From Methanobrevibacter olleyae (GTDB lineage: Archaea > Methanobacteriota > Methanobacteria > Methanobacteriales > Methanobacteriaceae): DNA of 64,000 nt. The stretch covers positions 62,001 to 126,000 of the forward strand of contig SUTG01000001.1 in NCBI GenBank assembly GCA_015063035.1, given 5' to 3'. A model generated the notes under the pieces. That model did no database searches, was not told the origin of the DNA, and worked only from the letters and a program-made list of their open reading frames with translations. Positions 52,967-63,181 of the stretch are shown here, one piece after another. The translations under genes were made by a program, and so were the position numbers. Each line of letters begins with the position of its first letter. Positions within the stretch are counted from its first letter, which is position 1.

Positions 52967-54370
52967 ATGATTAAGGAAAATCAAAGAATATTGAATTCAT
53001 TGCTTGTTGTAATAGATGTTCTTGTAATTCTATTTTCATTGGTTCTAGCTTACTATGTTAGATTCAAAACCACTTTATTCGGTCCTTTAGGAGGATCTTT
53101 GCCTTTTATTGATTACTTCATATTCACTGTTTTTGCTATTATTCCTACTTATCTTCTTTTATACTACTTTTTCGGCTTGTACAAGCCATTCAGGAATAAG
53201 CCTTCAATACTGTCTGGTGCGGAGGACATAATCAAGGCAGACATAATGGCTTTCATCGTTTTGGTAGCTATATTGTTTGTCATCAACCAGCCTGATTTCT
53301 CAAGGATCATGATGTTCCTCTTGAGCGTATTCGGTATGGTCTTTGCCATTATAGAAAGGGCTCTTGTGGTATTTGTCTTAAGGTTCATGAGAGTCAACAA
53401 TCGCAATCTAAAGCACATGCTCATTATTGGGGACAATGATTTGGCATTCACTTTTGCACAGAAGATCAAGTCAAAAACCTATTTGGGATACAGCATTGAC
53501 GGTTTCTTAGGAAGAAAGGAACATTTAGGCAAAACCTTTGAGGGAATCAGATTCATAGGCACATTTAAGGACTTGCCGGATGTCTTGAAAACCCATAAGT
53601 TCGATAGGGTTGTCATAGCCATTCCTTTGCAATACTATTATCACTTGAATGAAATAGTGGATGCATGTGAGGAAGAGGGAATCAAGGCGGAAATCATTCC
53701 GGATTATTACAAGTACTTCCCTGCAAAGCCTTCTGTTGACATGCTTGATGATTTGCCAATCATAAATATACGTTATGTTCCTTTAGATGATGCATTCAAC
53801 AAATTCAAGAAGATCATTGAGGATTATTTTGTAGCTATTGTAGCAATCATAATCACTTCTCCAATCATGCTGATTACAGCTATTGCAATTAAATTGGAGT
53901 CTCCAGGTCCAATTATCTTCAAGCAGGAAAGAATTGGATATAACGGAAAGCCATTCATGATGTATAAGTTCAGAAGCATGAAGGTTCAAGATGAGGAGGA
54001 AGAGAAATCCCAATGGACCACTGAAGATGACCCAAGAAAAACAAGGGTTGGAACATTCATCAGAAAAATGAGCATCGACGAATTGCCTCAATTCTTCAAT
54101 GTCTTGAAAAGGGAGATGAGTGTTGTCGGCCCTCGTCCCGAAAGGCCATACTTTGTTGAGCAATTCAAGAAGACAATTCCTAAATACATGGTTAAGCATC
54201 AGGTCAGGCCAGGTCTTACAGGCCTTGCTCAAGTAAATGGTTATAGGGGCAACACTTCAATCGAAAAGCGTATCGAATACGATATTCGTTATGTAGAAAA
54301 CTGGAGTTTGGTTTTGGATGTTCAGATTATGCTCAAGACCATTTTCAATAAAGATGAGAATGCTTACTGA
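52967..54370 (+). CDS. Polyprenyl glycosylphosphotransferase (WbaP/WcaJ-like)
   Basis: A 467-aa membrane enzyme that starts lipid-linked glycan assembly by moving a sugar-1-phosphate onto a polyprenyl phosphate. N-terminal membrane segments lie near residues 11-31, 47-72 and 86-130; a CoA-binding-like domain has LKHMLIIGDNDLAF; a re-entrant helix lies near 281-306. The bacterial sugar transferase domain carries KLESPGPIIFKQERIGYNG, MYKFRSMK, KMSIDELPQFFNVLKREMS and VGPRPERPYF. It ends the surface-polysaccharide cluster. Confidence 0.88.
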   Translation: MIKENQRILNSLLVVIDVLVILFSLVLAYYVRFKTTLFGPLGGSLPFIDYFIFTVFAIIPTYLLLYYFFGLYKPFRNKPSILSGAEDIIKADIMAFIVLVAILFVINQPDFSRIMMFLLSVFGMVFAIIERALVVFVLRFMRVNNRNLKHMLIIGDNDLAFTFAQKIKSKTYLGYSIDGFLGRKEHLGKTFEGIRFIGTFKDLPDVLKTHKFDRVVIAIPLQYYYHLNEIVDACEEEGIKAEIIPDYYKYFPAKPSVDMLDDLPIINIRYVPLDDAFNKFKKIIEDYFVAIVAIIITSPIMLITAIAIKLESPGPIIFKQERIGYNGKPFMMYKFRSMKVQDEEEEKSQWTTEDDPRKTRVGTFIRKMSIDELPQFFNVLKREMSVVGPRPERPYFVEQFKKTIPKYMVKHQVRPGLTGLAQVNGYRGNTSIEKRIEYDIRYVENWSLVLDVQIMLKTIFNKDENAY

Positions 54371-55341
54371 TTAATTTTCAATCGTGAGCTAATCACTCAA
54401 TATTTATTTCACTCATTTTAAAATTGTTTTAATCTTGTTATTTTTTAATTAACTTGTTTTTTTTACTTTAAATTATTAAATTAGAGTAATTTTGAATTAT
54501 TTTAATCAAAAAAAGCATATATTTATATATTTGTTTAATTAATTGATAATTACAGACTTAATTTTTAAAAATTAGCCATATGGAATGGGAGTTTGAAATT
54601 CGAATAATTATATGCTATAAAACTTTAAGATCATAATATATGATTCATAAGATATGATAATATAAACTTTTATATGAAGCCATGTTTTAATATTTGTACT
54701 CGAATCCTTAAGCTTTCAATAGGAATTTAAATGATTTGATGATTATTGTGATTTGTTTATGTAAGAATTTTTTTAAAATTTTTGGATATTAAAAATATTA
54801 AAATATTATAGATTATAAATAATATATTATATGAATATGATGATTTGAAAAATAAGTTTTTGAAAATAAATTCTTTAAAAATAAGTTTTTGAAATAAGTT
54901 TTTGAAAATAAATGTTGATAAATTTTAGGAATTATTTATTTCACGAATGTATATTTCATAAATGCTTATTTTTTAAAGGTTTCTTTTATATTATTGTTCT
55001 CATTTCATTATTCAATTTCTTATATGGTTACATTTTTAAAAAGGCTTTGGGAATTAATGGACCTTTTTAGTTCTCAATTGATTTTTCAGTTGAAATGGTA
55101 CTATTAGTTTTCAAATGCTCTGTCTTAATTATTATATATAGCAAAAATTAAATTATAATTTAACTTGAAAAAATTGCGATAAAATAATGATCAAACTCAA
55201 TTCAATCTCAATTCCAAACTAAATTTCAGATAGATTTCAAAAAAACATTTAAGCGGGATTGCCAAAATTGTCTAAAGGGAATTATTATTTTATTTGATTA
55301 TTTTTACTAAATTTATAATTTAAAATAAACGAGGGTTTGGT
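54371..55341. other. 971-nt gene-free A/T-rich region
   Basis: No ORF with a ribosome binding site and no tRNA-like arm was found on either strand. ATAAGTTTTTGAAA-type repeats occupy about 54850-54913. The 5' region of the RPA gene lies within it; GAGGGTTTGGT directly precedes the ATG at 55342. The length is unusual for the window and the stretch may hold an unrecognised RNA. Confidence 0.5.
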
Positions 55342-57807
55342 ATGGATAAAGAATTTTTCAATGGAATGAATTTAGCTGAAGATATTAGTGAAGAAGATTT
55401 CCAATACATTAAGGATGGTTGGGAAAAAGTTCAGGACGCTTTATCAAAGGATGAATTCATTGACAAATTTAATAAATTTAAAGAAGAATACAAGGACGCT
55501 TCCTTTTTCAGTGATAAGGATTTCATTGACATGGTGGTAAATCCATTCACTGGAGAGGAAACTAAAGGCGAAACTGCAGCTGATTTTGATGTTGCCACTC
55601 CAAAAACAATTTCTGAAGTTGAACCTGGCCGTCAAGGATTCAGTGTCATTGCAAGGGTAATGTCTATCTCCAATCCAAAATCTTTCACTTCAAGAAAAGG
55701 TGAGGATGGACAGCTTGCAAATATGCAAATTGCAGATAATACCGGTGAAGTAAGACTTGTTCTTTGGTCTGAAAACATTAAGCATCTCAAGCATATCAGT
55801 GAAGGAGACATTGTTGAAATATCAGATGTTGATTGCAAGGATGGATTCAGAGGAGGTAAAGAGTTTTCATTGCGTCCTAGATCCCTGCTTAGGGCAATAG
55901 ATGAGACAAGTGAAAACTATCCGGATAACATTGCTGAATTCCCGGTTTATGAGGAAAACATCATTTCAATTGAAGATATTGTTCCTGATGAAAAGGTTAG
56001 CATTATTGGAAGATTGATTAGGGTTCCTACTCCTCATTCCTATGAAAGCAATGGCAAGAAAGGAAAAGTGAGCTCACTTGAAATTCAGGACAAGACTGGA
56101 AAGATCTCTTACACCTTATGGAATAAGGATGTTAATTTAATCAAATCCCTTGATTTGAAAGAGGGAGACATTGTCAAAATCCTTAATGAACAATCCAGAG
56201 AAAGAAATGGTGAAATCTCATTATCCCACTGGGACGGTAGAATACTTAAGATTGAAGGGGAATATGACATTCCTGAATATGAGGAAAACATTATTAAAAT
56301 CGGTGGAGCCCAAGAAATCAAGGATGTTACTTTAATAGGTATTGTTACTAAAATCCAAGACACTATCCAATTCGATAGGCAGGATGGAAGCAAAGGCTTT
56401 GTAAAGTCAATTGAAATCACTGACGATACTGGATCCATAAGGGTCACTCTCTGGGGAGATGACACTAAACTGAAAGTATCTAAAGGGGATATCCTTAAAG
56501 TCATGGGAGGTAATATCGAATATGATGATTACGCAACCAGCGGATACAGGGTAAATACCAATTGGAATACTGAATTAAGAGTCAATCCTGAAGGAAATGA
56601 AGATTTAGCTGAAACCTTGAATGAAATTGCAAGCAAATTGGGTCCAATTACCATTAGGGATGTTCAAGATCATGAAGTTGATGGAGATGAAGTTGATATC
56701 ATTGGCAGATTAATCACCCTTAATGATTCCCATTCCTTCCAAAGAGATGATGGTACCACAGGTTACGTTCGTTCTGGAGATATTGCAGACTCAACTGGAA
56801 AAGTCAGAATCTCATTCTGGGATGAGAAGGCTGAAGCTTCCTATGGCATAGGAAAAGCATATCAAGTTGAAAATGCTAGAACCAGATTAGGCATGTATGA
56901 AGTTGAACTCAATGTTGGTAAAACAACTAGAGTAATTGAGCTTTCTGATGCTGAATCATCTGCTTTGCCTTCATTTGAAGAGTTAGAAGAGCAAATCTAT
57001 GAAACCAAGAAGATTATTGATATAGATGAAGATGACATGAACATCAAAGTCGTTGCAAGAATCTTGGAAATTGAAGACACTCGTGAATTCGAAAGGCAAG
57101 ACGGCACTAAAGGTTTAGTCAGAAACATGACCATTGGTGACGATTCAGGTTTCATATCCGTAACATTATGGGATGACAAGACCAATTTGCCTTATGACAT
57201 CAATGAGGCAATCAAAATCCAAAATCCACGTGTAAACTACAATGATTTGAGCAATCGTGTAGAGTTGTCCATAGGCAATTCAACAAATATATTGCAGCCT
57301 TCTTACAATGAATTAACAGGTCTTCCAGACATTGAAGAATTGCAAAACACATTATACACTTCCAAAGACATTGAAAGCCTTGAATTGGAAGATAGAAGTG
57401 TAAAAATAAGGGGCACATTCTCAAATCCATACATAGAAAGGATTTTAATGCCAAAATGTCCTGTCTGTAACCGTACTCTTGAGGATGAGGATGAAGAGGA
57501 ATGCCCTAATTGTGGAAATTATATAGATAAGCCGAAATATCTTTTAATGCTTCCTGGTAAACTCACTGATGAGACTGGAGAGATTCAAGTAACTTTCTTC
57601 AACGAATTGGTGGAACAATTATTGGATATGAAACATGACGATATAGTTGCCCTATATGAGGAAAGTGAAGGAGATATCGGATTCTTGGAAACTAAGGCAA
57701 TGGATCTTGAAGGAAGAACCTTGGAATTGCTTGCTGATGTGACTTTTAACAATTATGATGATGAAATAAGGCTTAGACCTAAAAAGATTTTCAAAAATGA
57801 GTTTTAA
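55342..57807 (+). CDS. rpa: Replication protein A (single-stranded DNA-binding protein)
   Basis: An 821-aa euryarchaeal RPA. Six OB-fold repeats are suggested by recurrences such as IADNTGEVRLVLW, IQDKTGKISYTLW, ITDDTGSIRVTLW, IADSTGKVRISFW, IGDDSGFISVTLW and LTDETGEIQVTFF. A C-terminal zinc finger CPVCNRTL...CPNCG lies inside the last OB unit (about 705-725). It coats single-stranded DNA in replication and repair. ATG at 55342. The following gene is radA, its recombination partner, 56 bases downstream. OB-fold count is read by eye. Confidence 0.85.
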   Translation: MDKEFFNGMNLAEDISEEDFQYIKDGWEKVQDALSKDEFIDKFNKFKEEYKDASFFSDKDFIDMVVNPFTGEETKGETAADFDVATPKTISEVEPGRQGFSVIARVMSISNPKSFTSRKGEDGQLANMQIADNTGEVRLVLWSENIKHLKHISEGDIVEISDVDCKDGFRGGKEFSLRPRSLLRAIDETSENYPDNIAEFPVYEENIISIEDIVPDEKVSIIGRLIRVPTPHSYESNGKKGKVSSLEIQDKTGKISYTLWNKDVNLIKSLDLKEGDIVKILNEQSRERNGEISLSHWDGRILKIEGEYDIPEYEENIIKIGGAQEIKDVTLIGIVTKIQDTIQFDRQDGSKGFVKSIEITDDTGSIRVTLWGDDTKLKVSKGDILKVMGGNIEYDDYATSGYRVNTNWNTELRVNPEGNEDLAETLNEIASKLGPITIRDVQDHEVDGDEVDIIGRLITLNDSHSFQRDDGTTGYVRSGDIADSTGKVRISFWDEKAEASYGIGKAYQVENARTRLGMYEVELNVGKTTRVIELSDAESSALPSFEELEEQIYETKKIIDIDEDDMNIKVVARILEIEDTREFERQDGTKGLVRNMTIGDDSGFISVTLWDDKTNLPYDINEAIKIQNPRVNYNDLSNRVELSIGNSTNILQPSYNELTGLPDIEELQNTLYTSKDIESLELEDRSVKIRGTFSNPYIERILMPKCPVCNRTLEDEDEEECPNCGNYIDKPKYLLMLPGKLTDETGEIQVTFFNELVEQLLDMKHDDIVALYEESEGDIGFLETKAMDLEGRTLELLADVTFNNYDDEIRLRPKKIFKNEF

Positions 57808-57863
57808 GCCTTAATATTATAAAAATATGAACTTTAATAAATTTGTTTAATGGGTTGATAATT

Positions 57864-58799
57864 ATGGTAGAACTTGAAGACTTACCTAATGTTGGAGAAA
57901 AAACTGCTGAAAAATTAAGAGAAGCTGGGTTTGCTGATATGATGAGATTGGCTACTGCCACCGCTAAGGAATTGGCTGTAAAGGCAGAAATCGGTGAAGG
58001 AGTAGCTGAAAAAGTTATTGAAGCAGCACGTAGAGCTGAAAAAATTGATTTTGAAACAGCATTTGATGTAATGGAAAGAAGACGTGATGTTGGTCGTATA
58101 ACCACTGGAAGTAAAGGTGTCGATGAGTTAATCGGTGGTGGAATCGAAACTCAAGCAATTACTGAGGTGTTCGGTGAATTCGGATCAGGTAAAAGTCAAA
58201 TTTCTCATGAATTGGCTGTTACTGTCCAATTGCCTAAGGAAAAAGGCGGTTTAGATGGAGAATGTGTATTCATTGATACAGAAAACACTTTCAGGCCTGA
58301 AAGGGTTGAACAAATCGCAGACGCATTTGGGCTTGACCATGAAGAAGTCTTAAGAAAAATCCACATTGCAAGGGCATTCAACTCTTCCCACCAAATCTTA
58401 ATGGCTGAAAAGATCAATGAATTGATCCAAAGCGGTGTTAATGTAAGATTGGTCATTGTCGACTCTCTTATGGCACACTTCAGAGCAGAATATGTTGGAA
58501 GGGAATCCTTAGCTGTAAGACAACAAAAATTAAACCAACACTTGCACGCATTGCAGCAAGTTGCAAATACATATAATGTAGCGGTTTTCCTTACAAACCA
58601 AGTTCAAGCAAGACCTGATGCTTTCTTCGGAAGTCCAACAAAAGCTATTGGAGGACACGTATTAGGGCATGCTTCAACTTACAGGATCTGGTTGAAAAAA
58701 GGTTTAGCAGGCAAAAGAATTGCCAGATTAGTTGACAGCCCTCACTTGCCAGAAGGAGAAGCCGTATTCAAGGTAACTACTGATGGTATTGTAGACTAA
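57864..58799 (+). CDS. radA: DNA repair and recombination recombinase RadA
   Basis: A 311-aa archaeal RecA/Rad51 homolog. An N-terminal helix-hairpin-helix domain ([20 protein letters not shown]) precedes the ATPase core, with Walker [11 protein letters not shown] near residue 101, Walker B LVIVDSL near 197 and the ssDNA-binding [16 protein letters not shown]. No intein is present. In-frame TTG at 57843 precedes GGTTGAT, so ATG at 57864 is the start. It follows RPA closely. Confidence 0.94.
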   Translation: MVELEDLPNVGEKTAEKLREAGFADMMRLATATAKELAVKAEIGEGVAEKVIEAARRAEKIDFETAFDVMERRRDVGRITTGSKGVDELIGGGIETQAITEVFGEFGSGKSQISHELAVTVQLPKEKGGLDGECVFIDTENTFRPERVEQIADAFGLDHEEVLRKIHIARAFNSSHQILMAEKINELIQSGVNVRLVIVDSLMAHFRAEYVGRESLAVRQQKLNQHLHALQQVANTYNVAVFLTNQVQARPDAFFGSPTKAIGGHVLGHASTYRIWLKKGLAGKRIARLVDSPHLPEGEAVFKVTTDGIVD

Positions 58800-58800
58800 G

Positions 58801-58872
58801 CAAACTTTTAAGAAAGTTTGATTAAAACATTTTCACTAGTTAGGAGTAATCACTCCTAATTAATTCTTTTTT
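58801..58872 (+). terminator. Double hairpin terminator after radA
   Basis: CAAACTTT-TAAG-AAAGTTTG at 58801-58820 starts right after the stop. TTAGGAGT-AATC-ACTCCTAA at 58840-58859 follows, then a TTCTTTTTTTT tract. Two stems with a T run form a strong terminator. Confidence 0.65.
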
Positions 58873-58883
58873 TTCATTTTTTC

Positions 58884-59000
58884 ATTTATTTTTTACAAAA
58901 ACTATTTTAACTAATTTATATATATTTATTTTTTACAAAAACTATTTTAACAATTTATATATATTTATTTTTTACAAAAACTATTTTAACTAATTTTTAT
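58884..59000. repeat. Tandem repeat, 40-nt unit, three copies
   Basis: TTATTTTTTACAAAAACTAT followed by TTTAACTAATTTATATATAT recurs at about 40-nt spacing from 58884. It lies between radA and the frameshifted carrier gene. Confidence 0.88.
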
Positions 59001-59057
59001 AAATTTAATTTATAACTATTTTATTTTTTTAAATTATTGAATTATTTAGTTGGTTAT

Positions 59058-59961
59058 ATGGATTATAGGATTATTATTGTTTCGATCATTGTGATGATTT
59101 TAATAGGGGCATTATCAAAAAGGATTGGTCTTCTAAAGGAGAATGATGTTGAAACTCTAAATAATATAGTAATCAATAGCTCTACCTTGCATGATTTTCA
59201 ATGCTTTATACACTGCTGACGTTTCATTACTTCCAAGATTAAGCATTTTAACAGTTCACATGTTAATAACTAGTTTAATTGTAGGAGTATTGACTTATTT
59301 GCTACTAAATCTTTTAGGCTGGGACAGGAAGAAAATCTGGAGTTTAGTCATTGTGGTTGTTTTAGGAAACACAGGCTTTTTAGGATATCCCATTACCCAA
59401 GGGATTTTTGGCAATGAAGGTATGATAAGGGCGGTCTTTTGCGATATTTCCACATCATTAATCTTTGTTGTTTTAAGTTTTATCCTGATATTGATTTTTG
59501 ATGGTGAGCTTAAAGTTGCTATTCGCAAGATCCTAACATTCCTCCCTCTATGGTCAATCATATTGGGGATAACATTCAACATTTTCTCTATTCCAATTAC
59601 CTCTGTTGGGTCTACTGTCGTGACATATTTGGCAGGAGCCACCATCCCACTTATTATGATCTCCTTAGGATTGTCATTAAAGATAGATGGTTTGAGAAAT
59701 CATTTCAAGGAGGTAGGTTTGGCATCAATTATAAAATTGATCGTTTATCCTTTAATCGCTTTAGGAGTATTGTCCTTACTTAATATTACAGGGTTTGAAC
59801 ATACTATAGGATTTATTGAAGCTGCTATGTCCTCTGCAATGCTGGGATTGGTATTGGCTATTACTTATAGATTGGATTGGGAGCTTACTTCTGATTGCAT
59901 ATTCACATCCACTGCATTCAGTCTAGTGACAATTCCTATTTTCCTTATGTTTATACTTTAA
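59058..59961 (+). pseudogene. Auxin efflux carrier (AEC) family transporter, frameshifted
   Basis: The gene starts at ATG 59058 (MDYRIIIVSIIVMILIGALS) and stays in frame to about 59177. The rest of the protein (IALPCMIFNALYTADVSLLP onward, about 260 aa, eight or nine membrane helices) is in the next frame. The junction reads GTAATCAATAGCTC, where an intact family member would need two more bases (AATATA). So either two bases were lost, giving a 40-codon truncated product, or the sequence has an error. AEC proteins export organic anions such as malate or auxin-like compounds. TTGGT serves as ribosome binding site. Confidence 0.82.
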
Positions 59962-59976
59962 GAAATTTAGGATTTT

Positions 59977-60060
59977 CATCAATTCTCATAATAATTAGTT
60001 CATTCCATCAATTCTCATAATAATTACTTCATTCCATCAATTTCTCATATAATTTTTTTA
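59977..60060. repeat. Tandem repeat, 29-nt unit, three copies
   Basis: CATCAATTCTCATAATAATT with AGTTCATTC recurs at 59977, 60006 and 60035; the third copy is diverged. Confidence 0.88.
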
Positions 60061-60551
60061 TTTTTTCCATCAATTTTTCTAATGTTTCATTAATTTTTTT
60101 AAGCAAATTTGCTTATTTTTGGTGTTGCATAAAAGGTTACACTAGTTTTTTAATTCCTTAAATTAGCTTAATCTTTGAAATAAAAATAATTAGCCTTTAT
60201 TATCTTAATAATCATATTAATTATAGTTATTTTATCTTAATATTAATTATATTCCATTTAAATTTATTTTTAGTTGATTTAAGCTCTTATCTCTGTTCGC
60301 AAATTTTTCAATTTTTAAAGCCTTTTCCACCCTTTTTTAATGTTTTCATAGAATTTTTTTTAATTTTTAGGCTTATCAAAATCTATTTTATTTTCTAAAT
60401 TATAGATTTATTATTCTTTTATTTTTAATAATACCATTAATTATATCTTATTTAATAAAAATAAAACTAAATAATCTGAATTTAATGTTTTATCCAATTC
60501 AAATCGATTTAAAATTTTCTCATATATATACTTTACTCCTACTTATTTATA

Positions 60552-60566
60552 GAAACCTTTATATAC
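60552..60566 (+). promoter_or_regulatory. hdrA promoter (BRE plus TATA box)
   Basis: GAAACC followed directly by TTTATATA is close to the archaeal BRE/TATA consensus. It lies about 105 bases before the hdrA ATG, which leaves an A/T-rich leader of roughly 75-80 bases. This is the strongest-looking promoter motif in the window, in keeping with a highly expressed gene. Confidence 0.6.
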
Positions 60567-60667
60567 TCACTTTTTAGAAAGATTAAACTATCTAATATTT
60601 TATATATATAATATATTTAAAAAATTAGATCAAATGATTAATCATTTTACTTGTACAAGGTGATTTA

Positions 60668-62650
60668 ATGGCAGAAGAAATTAATAACGAAGAAATTAGA
60701 GTGGGAGTATATGTTTGCCACTGTGGTGTAAACGTTGGTGGAGTCGTAAACTGTCCTGAAGTAGCAGAATACGCAAAAACCTTACCTAACGTAGTAGTAG
60801 CAAAAGATTACAAATACATGTGTTCTGACCCAGGTCAAAGTCTTATTCAAGATGACATCAAAGAACACAACTTAAACAGAATCGTAGTAGCAGCATGTTC
60901 TCCAAGACTTCACGAACCTACCTTCAGAAGATGTGTAGAAGAAGCTGGATTAAACAAGTTCTTATTTGAATTTGCTAACTTAAGAGAACAAGACTCTTGG
61001 GTACACATGACCCAACCTGTTGAAGCAACTGCAAAAGCAAAAGACTTAACACGTATGGCTGTTGCAAAAGCAAGATTATTAGAACCTCTCGAAGCTTCTA
61101 AAGTAGCAGTAGACAAAAAATGTCTCGTTATTGGTGGTGGAGTAGCAGGTATTCAATCTGCATTAGACTTAGCTGATATGGGATTCAAAACCTACATGGT
61201 AGAAAGAAACCCAACTATCGGTGGAAGAATGGGTCAATTAGACAAAACCTTCCCTACCTTAGACTGTTCCATGTGTATTCTCGCACCTAAGATGGTAGAC
61301 ACTTCCAAACACGAAAACATTGAATTGATTACTTACGCAGAAGTAAAAGAAGTAGACGGTTACATCGGTAACTTCACTGTAAAAGTTGAGAAAAAACCTA
61401 GATACGTTAAAGAAGAAGACTGTACTGGATGTGGACAATGTCAAGAAGTCTGTCCTATCGAAATACCTAACTACTACGACGAAGGTGTAGGTATGGTAAG
61501 AGCAGCTTACATCCCATTCCCTCAAGCAGTACCTCTCTGTGCAACTATCGACAAAAACTACTGTATCGACTGTGGTCTTTGTGAAACCGTATGTGGTCCT
61601 GAAGCAATCGACCGTAACATGGAACCAGAAGAAATCGAACTCCATGTTGGTACCATTATTGCAGCAACCGGTTACGACCCATATGACCCAACTGAAAAAT
61701 ACGAATACGGTTACGGTAGATACACTAACGTAATTACCGCAATGGAAATTGAAAGAATGATCAACGCATCCGGTCCTACTGGTGGTCACGTACAAAAACC
61801 ATCTGACGGTAAAGAACCTAAACGTGTTGCATTCATCCACTGTGTCGGTTCAAGAGATGAGCAAATCGGTAAATCCTACTGTTCAAGAGTATGTTGTATG
61901 TACTCCATGAAAAACGCTCAATTATGTATTGACCACGAACCTGACACTGAAGTAACCTGTTACTACATGGATATCCGTTCATTCGGTAAAGGATTCGAAG
62001 AGTTCTACAAAACTTCCCAAGAAAAATACGGAATTGAATTCATCAGAGGACGTCCTGCTGAAATCATCGAAAACGATGACTTAACCTTAACCGTAAGAGC
62101 AGAAGACACCTTACTCGGAAAAGTAACTGAATACACCTACGACTTAGTTGTATTATCTGTAGGATTAGAACCTCCTAAAGGATCTAACGAACTCAGACAA
62201 ACCTTAGGTTTATCCAGAACTTCCGACGGATTCTACATGGAAGCTCACCCAAAACTCAGACCTGTTGACACCTTAACTGACGGTGTTTACATTGCTGGTG
62301 TAGCACAAGGTCCTAAAGATATTCCTGACGCAGTAGCACAAGGATCTGCTGCAGCATCAAGAGCATCTATCCCAATGGCTAAAGGTGAAGTAGAAATCGA
62401 ACCTATTACTGCTGACACTGATACCACCGTTTGTGGTGCATGTGAAGTATGTGTAGAATTATGTCCATTCGGTGCTGTAAGTATTGAAGGTGAAGGCGCA
62501 GACAAACACGCAGCTATTAACGTTGCATTATGTAAAGGATGTGGTACCTGTGTAGGTGCATGTCCATCTGGTGCTATGAACCAAAACCACTTCAAAACCG
62601 AACAAATTATGGCACAAATTGCAGCAGCTCTCGAAGATGTTGCAAAATAG
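60668..62650 (+). CDS. hdrA: Heterodisulfide reductase subunit A
   Basis: A 660-aa FAD and iron-sulfur protein, core of the HdrABC complex that reduces CoM-S-S-CoB and bifurcates electrons to ferredoxin with the MvhADG hydrogenase. Features in order: an N-terminal CHCGVNVGG cluster site, FAD motif [20 protein letters not shown] near residue 155, two ferredoxin clusters near residue 255 ([12 protein letters not shown]) and 300 ([12 protein letters not shown]), and two C-terminal clusters ([24 protein letters not shown]). No in-frame TGA, so no selenocysteine. GGTGATTT before ATG at 60668. HdrBC are not in the window, as in other Methanobacteriales. Confidence 0.94.
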   Translation: MAEEINNEEIRVGVYVCHCGVNVGGVVNCPEVAEYAKTLPNVVVAKDYKYMCSDPGQSLIQDDIKEHNLNRIVVAACSPRLHEPTFRRCVEEAGLNKFLFEFANLREQDSWVHMTQPVEATAKAKDLTRMAVAKARLLEPLEASKVAVDKKCLVIGGGVAGIQSALDLADMGFKTYMVERNPTIGGRMGQLDKTFPTLDCSMCILAPKMVDTSKHENIELITYAEVKEVDGYIGNFTVKVEKKPRYVKEEDCTGCGQCQEVCPIEIPNYYDEGVGMVRAAYIPFPQAVPLCATIDKNYCIDCGLCETVCGPEAIDRNMEPEEIELHVGTIIAATGYDPYDPTEKYEYGYGRYTNVITAMEIERMINASGPTGGHVQKPSDGKEPKRVAFIHCVGSRDEQIGKSYCSRVCCMYSMKNAQLCIDHEPDTEVTCYYMDIRSFGKGFEEFYKTSQEKYGIEFIRGRPAEIIENDDLTLTVRAEDTLLGKVTEYTYDLVVLSVGLEPPKGSNELRQTLGLSRTSDGFYMEAHPKLRPVDTLTDGVYIAGVAQGPKDIPDAVAQGSAAASRASIPMAKGEVEIEPITADTDTTVCGACEVCVELCPFGAVSIEGEGADKHAAINVALCKGCGTCVGACPSGAMNQNHFKTEQIMAQIAAALEDVAK

Positions 62651-62653
62651 ATT

Positions 62654-62690
62654 AAGAGATTTATTCTCTTTTTCTTTTTCTTTTTTTTAA
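62654..62690 (+). terminator. hdrA terminator
   Basis: AAGAGA-N5-TCTCTT at 62654-62670, four bases after the stop codon, is followed by a T-rich run (TTTCTTTTTCTTTTTTTT) to 62688. Confidence 0.6.
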
Positions 62691-62764
62691 GCAATTTTTA
62701 TTTGTTTGTATATATACTAACTATTTTTTCCAACCAAATGCTCTCCCACTATTTTTTGATTTCC

Positions 62765-62990
62765 GAACTAAAAACAATATAAAAACAATATAATCACAAT
62801 ATAAATCAATACAAATCAATAAAAGAAAATATAAAAAACAATATAAAAAATAATATAATCACAATATAAAACAATATAAGAAAATATAAAAAACAATATA
62901 AAAAATAATATAATCATAATATATTCACAATATAAAACAATATAAAAACAATATAAAAAATAATATAATTAATATATAAATTAATAAAAA
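62765..62990. repeat. A/T-rich tandem repeats between hdrA and glyA
   Basis: ACAATATAAAA, ATCACAATATAAA and AAAATAATATAATC units recur throughout the 531-nt gap. Longer blocks of about 57-60 nt (from AAAATATAAAAAACAATATA at 62826 and 62880) are near-identical. No gene is seen in the rest of the gap. Confidence 0.8.
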
Positions 62991-63181
62991 CTTTTATTTA
63001 ATTAAAAAATTATATTATATATTAATAAGAATTTTATAAGATTATATTTTTAGAATATTTTTTATTATTTCTGATTTTTATAAACTTTTGAAATTTTTTA
63101 TAATTCTATTATTTTGCTATAAATTAAAAAATAATATTTTATATTTAATAAGTTATTTAAGAGAATATAGGTGTTATGATT

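Larger units (their letters stand above)
59962..60667. other. 706-nt intergenic region upstream of hdrA
   Basis: A 29-nt tandem repeat (CATCAATTCTCATAATAATT... at 59977, 60006 and 60035) follows the carrier gene. The remainder to 60550 is A/T-rich with no gene seen. The hdrA promoter lies at its end. Confidence 0.6.

Noticed and set aside
54590-54612. TTCGAA-containing stretch resembling a tRNA T-arm
   Set aside because: No acceptor stem, anticodon stem or CCA region can be paired around it.
61259-61840. 193-codon antisense frame inside hdrA
   Set aside because: It arises from the strong codon bias of hdrA; no start signal and an implausible Phe/Val/Thr composition.
60668-62650. Possible selenocysteine or inserted intein in hdrA, and intein in radA
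   Set aside because: Neither frame has an internal TGA, and both proteins have normal family lengths without an insertion.
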